NCBI GenBank assembly: GCA_947461205.1
Contig: CANHJG010000024.1
Span: forward strand, 1-50,104
Direction: 5' to 3'
Source of the DNA: Opitutia bacterium
Lineage (GTDB): Bacteria; Verrucomicrobiota; Verrucomicrobiia; Opitutales; Opitutaceae
DNA: 50,104 nucleotides
In this document: positions 7,554-16,281 of the stretch, piece after piece
Position numbering within the stretch: position 1 is the stretch's first letter
How the letters are laid out: every line of letters begins with the position of its first letter
Made by a program: the position numbers and the translations under genes
Notes under the pieces: generated by a model
What the model was told of the DNA's origin: nothing
What the model saw: only the letters and a program-made list of their open reading frames with translations
Database searches by the model: none

Positions 7554-10418
7554 ATGCCTGCTTCGCCCTGTCTCCCTTTCTCGCCCTCCCGCCTTCTCGC
7601 TCGCTCCGTCACCTTCGCCCTCGCGCTCACGTTCGCCGCGTCCCTCGCCGCCCAGACCGTCCCCGCCGCGCCGCCGCCTCGCTCGGCCGCGGCCAACCAG
7701 GACGAGGCCGTCGTCCTGTCCCCTTTTGAGGTCAACTCCGCCGACGACAAGGGCTATGCCGCTTCCTCCGCCCTCGCCGGCACCCGCACCAACGAGAAAC
7801 TCGCCAACCTCCCCAACTCCATCTCCGTCTTCACCGCCGATCTTCTGAGCGATCTCGCCCTCAACGATTTCTTCGGCGCCGTCGAGTTCGCGGTCGGGGC
7901 GGAAAACATTTACAACGACCAAGGCTCCATCGGCGCTCCCGTCAACACCCGCTCCGGCAACCAGATTAGCTTCCGCGGCATCCCGTCGATCCGGCAATTG
8001 CGCGACGGGTTTCCGTGGTTTTTGCCCGCCGACACCTACAACACCGAGCGCATCGAGTTCGCCCGCGGTCCCGGCGGCCTCGCCTACGGTGACGTCGATC
8101 CCACCGGCATCGTCAACGTCTCGACGAAGCGCGCCACCTTCCGCCGCAGCGCCTCCGCGACGGTGCGCATGGACTCCTTCGGCACGCAGCGCTACTCGGT
8201 TGACCTCAACCAGCCCTTGCTCCCGCGCCTCGGCCTGCGCTTCAACGCCCTCAACTCCGAGGTCGAGCAGTTCCGCCAACGCACCGAGAAAAATTTCCGC
8301 GGCTTCGCCGGCGCCTTGCGCTGGGAGCCTTTCAAGCATCGGCGCACCCGCCTCGACGTGAACTATGAGGGCGGCAACCAGCGCAACAACCAGGGCGTGC
8401 TCCATCTCAACGACGCCATCAAAGCCTACGTCCGCGGCTCCGGCACCAACGCCGCCGATGCCGATCCCCTCAACCCCGGCGTCCAGGTCAACGGCATCGG
8501 CATGCGCCGCATCGCCGCCCCGGGCAACACCCACGCTTACTTCGATATTGGCGGCACGCTCTACGACATGCAGTCAACCGCCTCCACGACCTACCGCAAT
8601 TCCGCCATCCTCACCGGCGCCACCGTCGCCACCGGCACCGACCCGCAAAATCCCCTGCGCTATCCGCTCACCACGATTCCCTACAGCGTCTATCCGGACG
8701 GCGAGGACTGGGCCGGCCCCGACAACCGGCACGACACCGATTTCCACGCCTACAATATCGAGCTCTCGCATCAACTGGGCGATCACCTCCGCCTCCTCAT
8801 CGCCCATAACGGCCAGGTCGACGACACCACCCGCCTGCAAACCTATTCCTCCGCCGGGGCCCTGGGCATGAATTCCCGCGCCGTCTTCATCGACGTCAAC
8901 CGCGTTTTTCCCCATCCCACCATCCCCAACGCCACGATTCCCAATCCGCGCTTTGAGCAACTCTTCCTCGCCTACGCGCCCACGTTCACCGACGACGGCA
9001 ACAAGTCCACGGGCTGGCGGGGTACCGCGGTTTACGATACCAAGCTGCCCTTCTGGAATTCCACCTTCCGCGCTGTCGCGGGCGCCAGTTATCGCCACGA
9101 ACAAAACTACCTCGACACTTTCTCCTTCGCGCTTACGCAGCAGGAAATCGCGCGCCGCGGCCTCACCGGCGCCGCTGCCTCCTTCGCCAACAACGTCGTC
9201 AACCCGATCCACTACCTGGCCGACGGCAACAGCGACGAAGCCCTGCGCCTCAAACTCATTCCCGGCGTCACCGACTTCTTCCGCAGTGGCGCCGGGCAAA
9301 CGCGCTTCGACCAGACCCTCGGCTCCGGCAATCTGACGACGCTCGGCTCCTTTTTCAGCGGCCGCCTGCACACCAGCGCCGGCGTCAGTCGCGATTATTT
9401 CCGCCAGAACCGCAACCGCGCGCCGATCACCGTGCCGGTCATCGGGGGCACCCAACTCGTCGACCTCCAGGGTCGTCCGATCCTCGACGCCACCGGCTAT
9501 AACGTTCCTTACGAACCGTTCAACCGCACCTATGCCACCAACCAGTCCTACGGCGGGGTATTCCGCGTCCTCCCGTGGCTCTCGCTCGGCGCCGGCTACT
9601 TCGAATCCTCGCTCTTCACCGACAGCGTGAGCTTCGAACTCTCCGGTCGCCCCCGCCTCCCCCGCACTGGCGAAGGCCACGAGTGGAGCCTGCGCTTCAA
9701 TTTTCTAGAGGACCGCGTCAACGCCACCCTCACGCGCTTCAACACCACCTCGGAGAACAACGCCCTCGGCCTCAGCGCCGCCGTGCAGACCGAACTCAAC
9801 GATCTCCTCCCCGCCACCAACCAGCTCCTCGGCACGGGCGACTACCGCGACCAAGAAACCGAAGGCTGGGAGCTCGAAACGCAGCTCAACCTCACCCGCC
9901 AGTGGACCGTCCGCGCCACCTACTCGATGAACCGCGTGCAATTCGGCCGCTTCTTTCCACTCGTGCGGCCCTACCTCGCCGCCGCCCGGGCCGCCGCCAA
10001 AGCCCAGGGCCTCGACCCCGAAGACGCCACGGCCATCACCCAACAGCTCCTCGACGACACCGAGGGCAACGTCCGCGCCGTGCGCCGCGAGACCGCCAAC
10101 ATCACCACGCGTTACAGCTTCACCCAGGGTAAACTCAAAGGCTTCGCCCTCGGCACCTCCGCCCGCTACGCGATGGGCAAACCCCGCGCCGCGCTCTCCT
10201 CCGGGGGCGTCGTCGTGCTCCCGGCGACCAAGACCAGTAGCTACATTTTGGTGAACCCGTTCGCCAGCTACCGGCGCAAACTTTACGGCCACAACTTCAC
10301 CTTCCAGCTCAACGTGAACAACGTCCTCGGCCTCAATTCCGACCAGGGCAACAGCTACACCTGGCCACGCAAAACCGACCCCCGTCACTACGTCACGACC
10401 GTCAGCATGGACTGGTGA
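7554..10418 (+). CDS. TonB-dependent outer-membrane receptor
   Basis: A 954-residue protein with a signal peptide ending near SLAAQ (about residue 34). The LSPFEV segment at 55-60 is typical of Opitutaceae TonB receptors. A plug domain follows (ISVFTADLLSDLAL, then RIEFARGPGGLAYGDVDP at about 165), and then a long beta-barrel ending in an aromatic residue (VSMDW), as expected for Bam insertion. It would import an oligosaccharide or other large ligand across the outer membrane with TonB energy. Two secreted sulfatases follow in the same direction, so a sulfated glycan fragment is a reasonable but unproven ligand. No SusD-like partner is present, as is usual in this phylum. Confidence 0.92.
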   Translation: MPASPCLPFSPSRLLARSVTFALALTFAASLAAQTVPAAPPPRSAAANQDEAVVLSPFEVNSADDKGYAASSALAGTRTNEKLANLPNSISVFTADLLSDLALNDFFGAVEFAVGAENIYNDQGSIGAPVNTRSGNQISFRGIPSIRQLRDGFPWFLPADTYNTERIEFARGPGGLAYGDVDPTGIVNVSTKRATFRRSASATVRMDSFGTQRYSVDLNQPLLPRLGLRFNALNSEVEQFRQRTEKNFRGFAGALRWEPFKHRRTRLDVNYEGGNQRNNQGVLHLNDAIKAYVRGSGTNAADADPLNPGVQVNGIGMRRIAAPGNTHAYFDIGGTLYDMQSTASTTYRNSAILTGATVATGTDPQNPLRYPLTTIPYSVYPDGEDWAGPDNRHDTDFHAYNIELSHQLGDHLRLLIAHNGQVDDTTRLQTYSSAGALGMNSRAVFIDVNRVFPHPTIPNATIPNPRFEQLFLAYAPTFTDDGNKSTGWRGTAVYDTKLPFWNSTFRAVAGASYRHEQNYLDTFSFALTQQEIARRGLTGAAASFANNVVNPIHYLADGNSDEALRLKLIPGVTDFFRSGAGQTRFDQTLGSGNLTTLGSFFSGRLHTSAGVSRDYFRQNRNRAPITVPVIGGTQLVDLQGRPILDATGYNVPYEPFNRTYATNQSYGGVFRVLPWLSLGAGYFESSLFTDSVSFELSGRPRLPRTGEGHEWSLRFNFLEDRVNATLTRFNTTSENNALGLSAAVQTELNDLLPATNQLLGTGDYRDQETEGWELETQLNLTRQWTVRATYSMNRVQFGRFFPLVRPYLAAARAAAKAQGLDPEDATAITQQLLDDTEGNVRAVRRETANITTRYSFTQGKLKGFALGTSARYAMGKPRAALSSGGVVVLPATKTSSYILVNPFASYRRKLYGHNFTFQLNVNNVLGLNSDQGNSYTWPRKTDPRHYVTTVSMDW

Positions 10419-10547
10419 GCCTCAGTTCCCTCATGAGGCCCCCCGCCCTCCGCTCCCGTGTCCTTGGTGGCTTGCTCCCGGCCGGCGCATCGTAGTGCCC
10501 GCTCCCTTTTCATCCGCACACCCACCGACCCGGGCCCACCCACCCCG

Positions 10548-10586
10548 CTTCCAAACTGCCCCCCTCGGTCCACTTCCAAACTGCCC
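10548..10586 (+). repeat. Imperfect tandem repeat, two units of about 25 bases
   Basis: CTTCCAAACTGCCC occurs exactly at 10548-10561 and again at 10573-10586, a 25-base period, and each copy is followed by a GTCCA element. The pair ends 14 bases before the sulfatase ATG at 10600. It may be a chance duplication in the leader or a paired protein-binding site. Confidence 0.5.
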
Positions 10587-10599
10587 ACCCAGTCCACTC

Positions 10600-12033
10600 A
10601 TGAACATGTCCTTCCGCCCGCTCTTCGCCCTCCTCCTCGCCATCATTGCGGCTTCGACTTACGCCGCCGAGGCGCGTCCGAACATTCTCCTGATTATCGC
10701 CGACGATCTCGGTTACAACGACGTCGGCTTCCAGGGCGCCCGCGACATTCCTACGCCGCACCTCGACCGCCTCGCCGCTTCCGGCCTCCGCTGCACCGAC
10801 GGTTACGTGTCCTATCCGGTCTGCAGCCCGTCGCGCGCCGGCTTCTTGACGGGCCGTTATCAACAACGCTTCGGCTACGAGTATAATCCCAAATGGGATG
10901 CCACCGCCGCCACCCACGGCCTGCCGCTCTCCGAGACGACCATCGCGGATGCTCTCCGCGCCGCCGGCTACTCCACCGGCGCCATCGGCAAATGGCACCT
11001 CGGTGCCCATCCGCACTTTCACCCCAACCGCCGCGGCTTCGACGACTACTTCGGTTTTCTCGGGGGCGGCCATCGCTACCTTCCGGGCTCCGTGGCTGAA
11101 GTGGAAATCGGCGCCGGCCAGAAGGCGACGACGACCGCGGACACCGAACAAACCTCCCCGATCCTGCGCAACTCCACCGAAGTGCCCGAGGTCGGCGAGC
11201 TCACCACCCGCCTCGGCGAAGAGGCCGCCGCATCCGTCACGCGCCACGCCCGCGACGCGAAGCCCTGGTTTCTTTACCTCGCCTTCAACGCCCCGCACAC
11301 GCCGCTCCAGGCCCGCGCGGACATGCTCGCGAAATTCGCCGCCATCACCGACGAACGCCGGCGCACCTACGCCGCCATGGTCGCCACCATCGACGAAGCC
11401 GTCGGCCGCATTGTCACCGCCCTCGAGTCCACCGGTCAGCGCGACCGCACCCTAATCTTTTTTCTCTCCGACAACGGCGGGCCGATGACCAAGCGCAACG
11501 CCAACGCGTCGGTCAATTCGCCGCTGCGCGGCCAGAAAGGCGACGTCTTCGAGGGCGGTCTCCGCGTCCCCTTTCTCATCTCGTGGCCCGCGCGCCTCCC
11601 GGCCGGCCGCACCTATACGCAACCCGTCATCTCGCTCGATCTACTCCCCACCGCGCTCGCCGCCGCCGGCGCCACCCGCGACGCCACGCTCGCTCCCCTC
11701 GATGGCGTCAATCTCCTGCCGTTCCTGACCGGCCAAGCGGCCTCCGCTCCCCACGCGCGACTCTTCTGGCGCATGGATGGCGGCGAGGCCTTCGCCGTGC
11801 GCGAAGGAAACTGGAAATGGCTGCGCACGTATCAGAACGCCCCCCAGCTCTACGATCTTTCCACCGATCTCGGCGAATCCCGCGACCTCGCCGCGGCGCA
11901 TCCCGCCATCGCCGCGCGCCTCGCCGCCGCCTCCGCCGAGTGGAATCGCGGTCTCATCGCGCCCGCCTTCGGCAACAACCCCTTCGGCGGCCTGATCAAC
12001 CGCACCGGGCTGGAGAAAAACGCCGCGCCCTGA
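10600..12033 (+). CDS. Secreted sulfatase, formylglycine type
   Basis: A 477-residue arylsulfatase-family protein with an N-terminal signal (MNMSFRPLFALLLAIIAAS). Metal-binding aspartates lie in ADDLGYND (residues 34-41). The modification site is C75 in VCSPSRAGFLTGR, and IGKWHLG and SDNGGP blocks are present. C75 would be converted to formylglycine by FGE in the class-I manner (C-x-P-S-R). It hydrolyses sulfate esters, presumably on a polysaccharide fragment in the periplasm or outside the cell. The reading frame is open further upstream, but the ATG at 10600 gives a proper signal peptide and is the chosen start. It sits 181 bases after the TonB receptor and 64 before another sulfatase. Exact specificity is unknown. 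Confidence 0.9.
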   Translation: MNMSFRPLFALLLAIIAASTYAAEARPNILLIIADDLGYNDVGFQGARDIPTPHLDRLAASGLRCTDGYVSYPVCSPSRAGFLTGRYQQRFGYEYNPKWDATAATHGLPLSETTIADALRAAGYSTGAIGKWHLGAHPHFHPNRRGFDDYFGFLGGGHRYLPGSVAEVEIGAGQKATTTADTEQTSPILRNSTEVPEVGELTTRLGEEAAASVTRHARDAKPWFLYLAFNAPHTPLQARADMLAKFAAITDERRRTYAAMVATIDEAVGRIVTALESTGQRDRTLIFFLSDNGGPMTKRNANASVNSPLRGQKGDVFEGGLRVPFLISWPARLPAGRTYTQPVISLDLLPTALAAAGATRDATLAPLDGVNLLPFLTGQAASAPHARLFWRMDGGEAFAVREGNWKWLRTYQNAPQLYDLSTDLGESRDLAAAHPAIAARLAAASAEWNRGLIAPAFGNNPFGGLINRTGLEKNAAP

Positions 12034-12097
12034 TTTCGCGGCCGCGCCGGCGACGTCCCCGCTTGCCACGGGCCGCTCGCCCGCCTGTCGTCGACCG

Positions 12098-13582
12098 ATG
12101 ATTCCCCGCTGGCTCTTCCCCGCCCTCGCCGCCGTCCTTGTCGCGGCCGCCCCCCTCTTCGCCGCTCCGCCCAACATCGTCATTCTCTACGCCGACGACA
12201 TGGGCTACGGCGACCTCGCGATCCAGAACCCCGCCTCCAAGATCCGCACGCCCCACCTCGATCGGCTCGCCCGCGACGGCCTTCGGTTCACCGACGCCCA
12301 CAGCTCCTCGGGCGTATGCACGCCCAGCCGCTATGCGCTGCTGACCGGACGCTTCCACTGGCGAAAATTCCACAGCATCGTCGACAGCTTCGGCCCGCCG
12401 GCCTTCGACAACGAGCTCACCCTCCCGGCGATGTTGCAACGCCAGGGCTACCGCACGGCGTGTATCGGCAAATGGCATCTCGGCTGGAACTGGGACGCCA
12501 TCAAGCGTCCCGGCGCCAAACCGGCCCCGGGCACTGGCTACGCCCCGGCCGATTTCGACTGGTCAAAACCCATTTCGGGCGGGCCGCGCGACCGCGGCTT
12601 CGACTATTATTTCGGCGACGACGTCCCCAATTTCCCGCCTTACACGTGGTTCGAAAATGATCGCGTGCTGACCGTGCCGTCTGTCCCGCTGCAAAATTCC
12701 GCCAAAACCGCCGAGGGCAACTGGGAGACCCGCCCCGGTCCGATGGCGCCGGGCTGGGATTTCACCGCCGTGATGCCCCGACTGACGGAGCGCGCCGAGC
12801 GTTGGATCAGTGAACAAAAAGGGAAACCCGGCCCGTTCTTCCTCTACTTCCCGTTTACCTCCCCCCACGCCCCGATCGTGCCGTCGCCCGAATTCGCCGG
12901 CAAATCCTCGGCCGGCGGCTACGGTGACTTCATGGAGCAAACCGACGCCACCGTCGGCCGCGTCCTCGCCGCCCTGGCGGCGCATGGCTTCGCCGACAAT
13001 ACCCTCGTCATCTTCTCCGCCGACAACGGCGCCGAGCGCTACGCCTACGAACGTATCCAGAAATTTACCCACCGCAGCTCCGGTCCGCTGCGTGGCGTGA
13101 AGCGCGATCTCTGGGAGGGCGGACATCGCGTGCCGTTTGTCGTGCGCTGGCCCGGCGTCATCCCGGCGGGCACCGTTTCCCCCGCGTTGCTCAGCCAGGT
13201 CGATCTCATGGCCACGCTTGCGGGTATCACCGGTTTCAAACTCCCGGCCAAATCGGCCGAGGACAGCTACGACTTTCTCCCGGTCTGGAAATCCGGCGCG
13301 CCCGGTCCCCGCGACACCATCGTGCACAACACCAACGCCCAGGGCTACGCCCTCCGCCACCGGCAATGGCTCTACGTCGCGACCAAGACCGGCGCGGTCT
13401 CCCGTGTGCCGGATGGGTTCGACTCCGCCAACTCCTACGAGCCCCACAGCGAACCGGGCGAACTCTACGATCTCGCCGCCGACCTCGGCCAGCACCGCAA
13501 CCTCCACGCGGCCCAACCCGCGAAAGTCGCCGAGTTGCGCGCAGTCCTCGACAAAGTCCGCGCCCGCGGCCAGGTGCGCTAA
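12098..13582 (+). CDS. Secreted sulfatase, formylglycine type
   Basis: A 494-residue sulfatase with a clear signal peptide (MIPRWLFPALAAVLVAAAPLFA). It has the metal-binding YADDMGYGD block, the formylglycine site C74 in VCTPSRYALLTGR, CIGKWHLG, and a SADNGAE block near the middle. It differs enough from the preceding sulfatase, for example in the FDNELTLPAML insert and the HRSSGPLRGVKRDLWEGGHR segment, to suggest a different sulfate position. Such arrays of secreted sulfatases usually strip a polysaccharide stepwise. It is likely co-transcribed with the receptor and the preceding sulfatase. No maturation enzyme (FGE or anSME) lies in the window. Confidence 0.9.
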   Translation: MIPRWLFPALAAVLVAAAPLFAAPPNIVILYADDMGYGDLAIQNPASKIRTPHLDRLARDGLRFTDAHSSSGVCTPSRYALLTGRFHWRKFHSIVDSFGPPAFDNELTLPAMLQRQGYRTACIGKWHLGWNWDAIKRPGAKPAPGTGYAPADFDWSKPISGGPRDRGFDYYFGDDVPNFPPYTWFENDRVLTVPSVPLQNSAKTAEGNWETRPGPMAPGWDFTAVMPRLTERAERWISEQKGKPGPFFLYFPFTSPHAPIVPSPEFAGKSSAGGYGDFMEQTDATVGRVLAALAAHGFADNTLVIFSADNGAERYAYERIQKFTHRSSGPLRGVKRDLWEGGHRVPFVVRWPGVIPAGTVSPALLSQVDLMATLAGITGFKLPAKSAEDSYDFLPVWKSGAPGPRDTIVHNTNAQGYALRHRQWLYVATKTGAVSRVPDGFDSANSYEPHSEPGELYDLAADLGQHRNLHAAQPAKVAELRAVLDKVRARGQVR

Positions 13583-13736
13583 TCCCGTTCGTCTTCCGCG
13601 CGTGAACGGCCGCCCGTCGTCCGCGCCGAGCGACGCCAATCCGTCGTACCGCCGTCGTTCGGGAAATATCCTGCACGCTTCCGGGCGCCTGCGGTGCGGT
13701 GGAGGCACGGACTCTCGCGCTCACCTGCGCAAAGCG

Positions 13737-14090
13737 ATGGGCATTTCCATCACCAATGCCAAGGACGACCCCACCGGGGGCGAGTTCGCCGATGACAAAC
13801 CCGGCAACAGCTCCAGCCAGGTTCCAACCTGCAATCTCGCCGGCAAGGACGACCACGCGACCGATGCGTCCCGCACCAAGACCCATGGGCTCACGCGCAA
13901 GGAACTGAATGCTTTTATGCTCGCCGCGCAGAGTTTCTGGTTCGGCGACCGCCTGATCACGACCGCCGGCTATCGCATCGAACAAATTGAGGCGCAAAAC
14001 GCACTTGGGGCCCGCGCCGGCAACCCCAATGCCCCGCGCGTCCTCGCCGAGCAAATCGTCCTGAACTCGCGGGATTTACCCGGCACCTAG
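13737..14090 (+). pseudogene. TonB-dependent receptor fragment (decayed)
   Basis: This 117-codon stretch reads through to a TAG at 14088-14090 and carries the middle-barrel pattern seen in Opitutaceae receptors: ELNAFMLAAQSFWFGDRLITTAGYR. The plug, the signal sequence and the second half of the barrel are all missing. It begins with an ATG by chance only and has no signal peptide. It is best read as a remnant of a deleted receptor gene between the sulfatases and the symporter. The 153 bases before it and the 273 bases after it contain no gene that I can recognise. Confidence 0.6.
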
Positions 14091-14363
14091 CGTGTGAACC
14101 ACGACCAGCACGCCGACGTTTGTTCGGTTCGATTTCACTCCTATCGATTAGTAGCCGGTATGCGGCACCGCGCAAAATCCGGCGCGCTCCCCCTCGGACA
14201 GCCCCCTCGAACGCTCATCGCTCTGGATAAACCGCGCGCGGCCCGCAAGGTTTGGGCTACGTTTTGGGATTGTCGCGGCCGAATGGGATCCGTTCATGCC
14301 TTCGCTTTCCTCGCTGCGAACAAAGCGCTCTGTTCCTCGCGCTCCGTCGCCTTCACCTACCCC
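14091..14363 (+). promoter_or_regulatory. Intergenic region before the symporter; probable promoter region
   Basis: This 273-base gap precedes the first gene of the 14364-27394 cluster and should hold its promoter. The frame of the symporter is open across it, but the encoded residues have no family resemblance and carry no membrane segment. I see no convincing -35/-10 pair and no LacI-type palindrome, so no site is placed. Confidence 0.35.
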
Positions 14364-16163
14364 ATGCACGCCCTCCACTGGATCGACTACACGATCATCA
14401 TCGCCTACCTCCTCCTTTCCCTCGGCATCGGTCTCGCTTTGATGCGGCGGGCCGGAAAAGACAGTGACAGTTATTTCCTCGGAGGCCGTGCGCTGCCCTG
14501 GTGGATCAATGGCATTTCCCTCGCTGCGACCAGCTTTGCCTCGGACACGCCGCTGTTCATCACCGAGGTCGTGCGGGGCCGCGGACTCCAACGCCTCTGG
14601 TGGCTCTTCGCCGAGGTCCTCGCCCTCGTCGTCGGCGTGTTTCTTTTCTCCCGGCTGTGGCGGCGGCTTGAAGCCATGACTGACGCCGAGTTCTGCGAGC
14701 TGCGCTACGATGGGCGCGCCGCCACGGTCCTGCGGTCTGTCCGCGCTTTCATGAGCGGCATCGTGGGTAACCTGATCACGATCGCGTGGGTCACCCTGGG
14801 AATGGCGAGTATCATGACCATCATGATGCCGATTAACCAATGGGCAGCCGTCTCGATCGCCATGGGCGTGACCCTCATCTACACCGTCTTCGGCGGATTC
14901 CTCAGCGCGGTACTCACCGACGTGTTTCAATTCATCCTCGCCGTCGGAGCGATGATCGCGTTCGCCGTGATTGCTGTCGTTCAGTTCGGCGGCATGGACA
15001 AGGTGCTCGCCGCGGTCCAAGTCGCGCCCGGCTATGGCGGCAAAACGCTCTCGATGTTTCCGGATTTCCTCTCCGGCAATCTCGATCTCGCCTGCTTCAT
15101 TGTGCTGCTCACGCTGCGTTGGCATGACACCGGCGGCTATGTGATGCAGCGCTTGAGCGCCTGTCGGGATGAACGCGACGCGATCAAGGCGATGCTCTTC
15201 TTCGCCGTCTGGCAGGCCATCCGCCCGTGGATGTGGGCCGTCGTCGCCCTCGTCTCGATCGCGCTCTTTCCGGTCTTGGTCGCCCCGCACACCGACACGC
15301 ACGCCTATCCTCTTGTGATGAACCACTACCTCGGCATCGGCATGCGTGGCTTGCTCATCACCGCCTTCGCCGCCGCATTCATGTCCACCATCACGACCCA
15401 TTTAAACTGGGGTGCTTCCTATCTGATGCGGGACGGCTACCTGCGTTTTTTCCGTCCCCACGCCTCCGCCCGCGAATCCGTCCTCGCATCCCGCCTGCTC
15501 ACCGTCGCCTTGGCCATCGCCGGCATGGGCCTGGTCCCACTCATGAGTTCAGTCAGCGGCGCATGGGAGTTTCTCGGACTCCTCACCGCCGGAGCCGGTC
15601 TCATTTCCGTGCTGCGCTGGTTCTGGTGGCGCCTCAACGCGTGGACCGAGCTCGCCGCCCTCTTCGCCGGACTCCTTTGCGCCTTGGTGAATGTCGCACT
15701 CAACGCCTACGCACCGACCTTCTCCGTGCTCGGCATGGACTGGGCCGGCATGCGCTTTGAAATCAAACTCCTGCTCTTCACCATCGTCACCCTCTCCTCC
15801 GCCGTTGCTGCCACGCTGATGACTGCCCCCGTTGCGCGGCCGAAACTCGAAGCATTCTATCGCAAAGTGCGCCCGGGCGGCTGGTGGGGCGACATCGCCC
15901 ACACCAGTGACGCGCGCTTGGATCCGGCGTTCACCACGCGAAACGTGATGGATATCTGCTGGGGCTTCGCCCTCTGCCTCGGCTCGACCATGGCCATCGG
16001 CTACTCAATCTTGCTTCGTCCAGGTGCCGCGGCGATTTGCGCGGGGATCGGCCTAGCCGGAGCGGTTGGCGTCTACCGCTGGTTCAAGCGGGAGACGGCG
16101 GGTTTCCCTCGCTGGAACGCACCTGTCCCTGCCGTTTCCTCGCCAGTGCCGCCCGGCCACTAA
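14364..16163 (+). CDS. Sodium:solute symporter (SSS family)
   Basis: A 599-residue inner-membrane protein with about a dozen or more hydrophobic helices. It starts with HWIDYTIIIAYLLLSLGIG and then the SSS-family SYFLGGRALPWW segment and LAATSFASDTPLF, which is part of the sodium/substrate site region. It should bring a sugar or other small organic solute into the cytoplasm with sodium ions. The ATG at 14364 (after ACCCC) gives the usual SSS N-terminus, whereas the upstream extension does not. It opens a same-strand run with a TonB receptor, GH130, LacI regulator, esterase, lyase and mannosidase, so it probably carries the monosaccharides or short oligosaccharides these enzymes release. Confidence 0.9.
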   Translation: MHALHWIDYTIIIAYLLLSLGIGLALMRRAGKDSDSYFLGGRALPWWINGISLAATSFASDTPLFITEVVRGRGLQRLWWLFAEVLALVVGVFLFSRLWRRLEAMTDAEFCELRYDGRAATVLRSVRAFMSGIVGNLITIAWVTLGMASIMTIMMPINQWAAVSIAMGVTLIYTVFGGFLSAVLTDVFQFILAVGAMIAFAVIAVVQFGGMDKVLAAVQVAPGYGGKTLSMFPDFLSGNLDLACFIVLLTLRWHDTGGYVMQRLSACRDERDAIKAMLFFAVWQAIRPWMWAVVALVSIALFPVLVAPHTDTHAYPLVMNHYLGIGMRGLLITAFAAAFMSTITTHLNWGASYLMRDGYLRFFRPHASARESVLASRLLTVALAIAGMGLVPLMSSVSGAWEFLGLLTAGAGLISVLRWFWWRLNAWTELAALFAGLLCALVNVALNAYAPTFSVLGMDWAGMRFEIKLLLFTIVTLSSAVAATLMTAPVARPKLEAFYRKVRPGGWWGDIAHTSDARLDPAFTTRNVMDICWGFALCLGSTMAIGYSILLRPGAAAICAGIGLAGAVGVYRWFKRETAGFPRWNAPVPAVSSPVPPGH

Positions 16164-16281
16164 TGGATAAAAGTTCGGGCACCCTCGCTAGGCCAACCCG
16201 AGCCGGGATTTACCTTGCGCGTTCCAACCTCCGCCGCCCACACCCGTGGCGCGACGGTTCTCCTCAACCCCCACCTGACCC

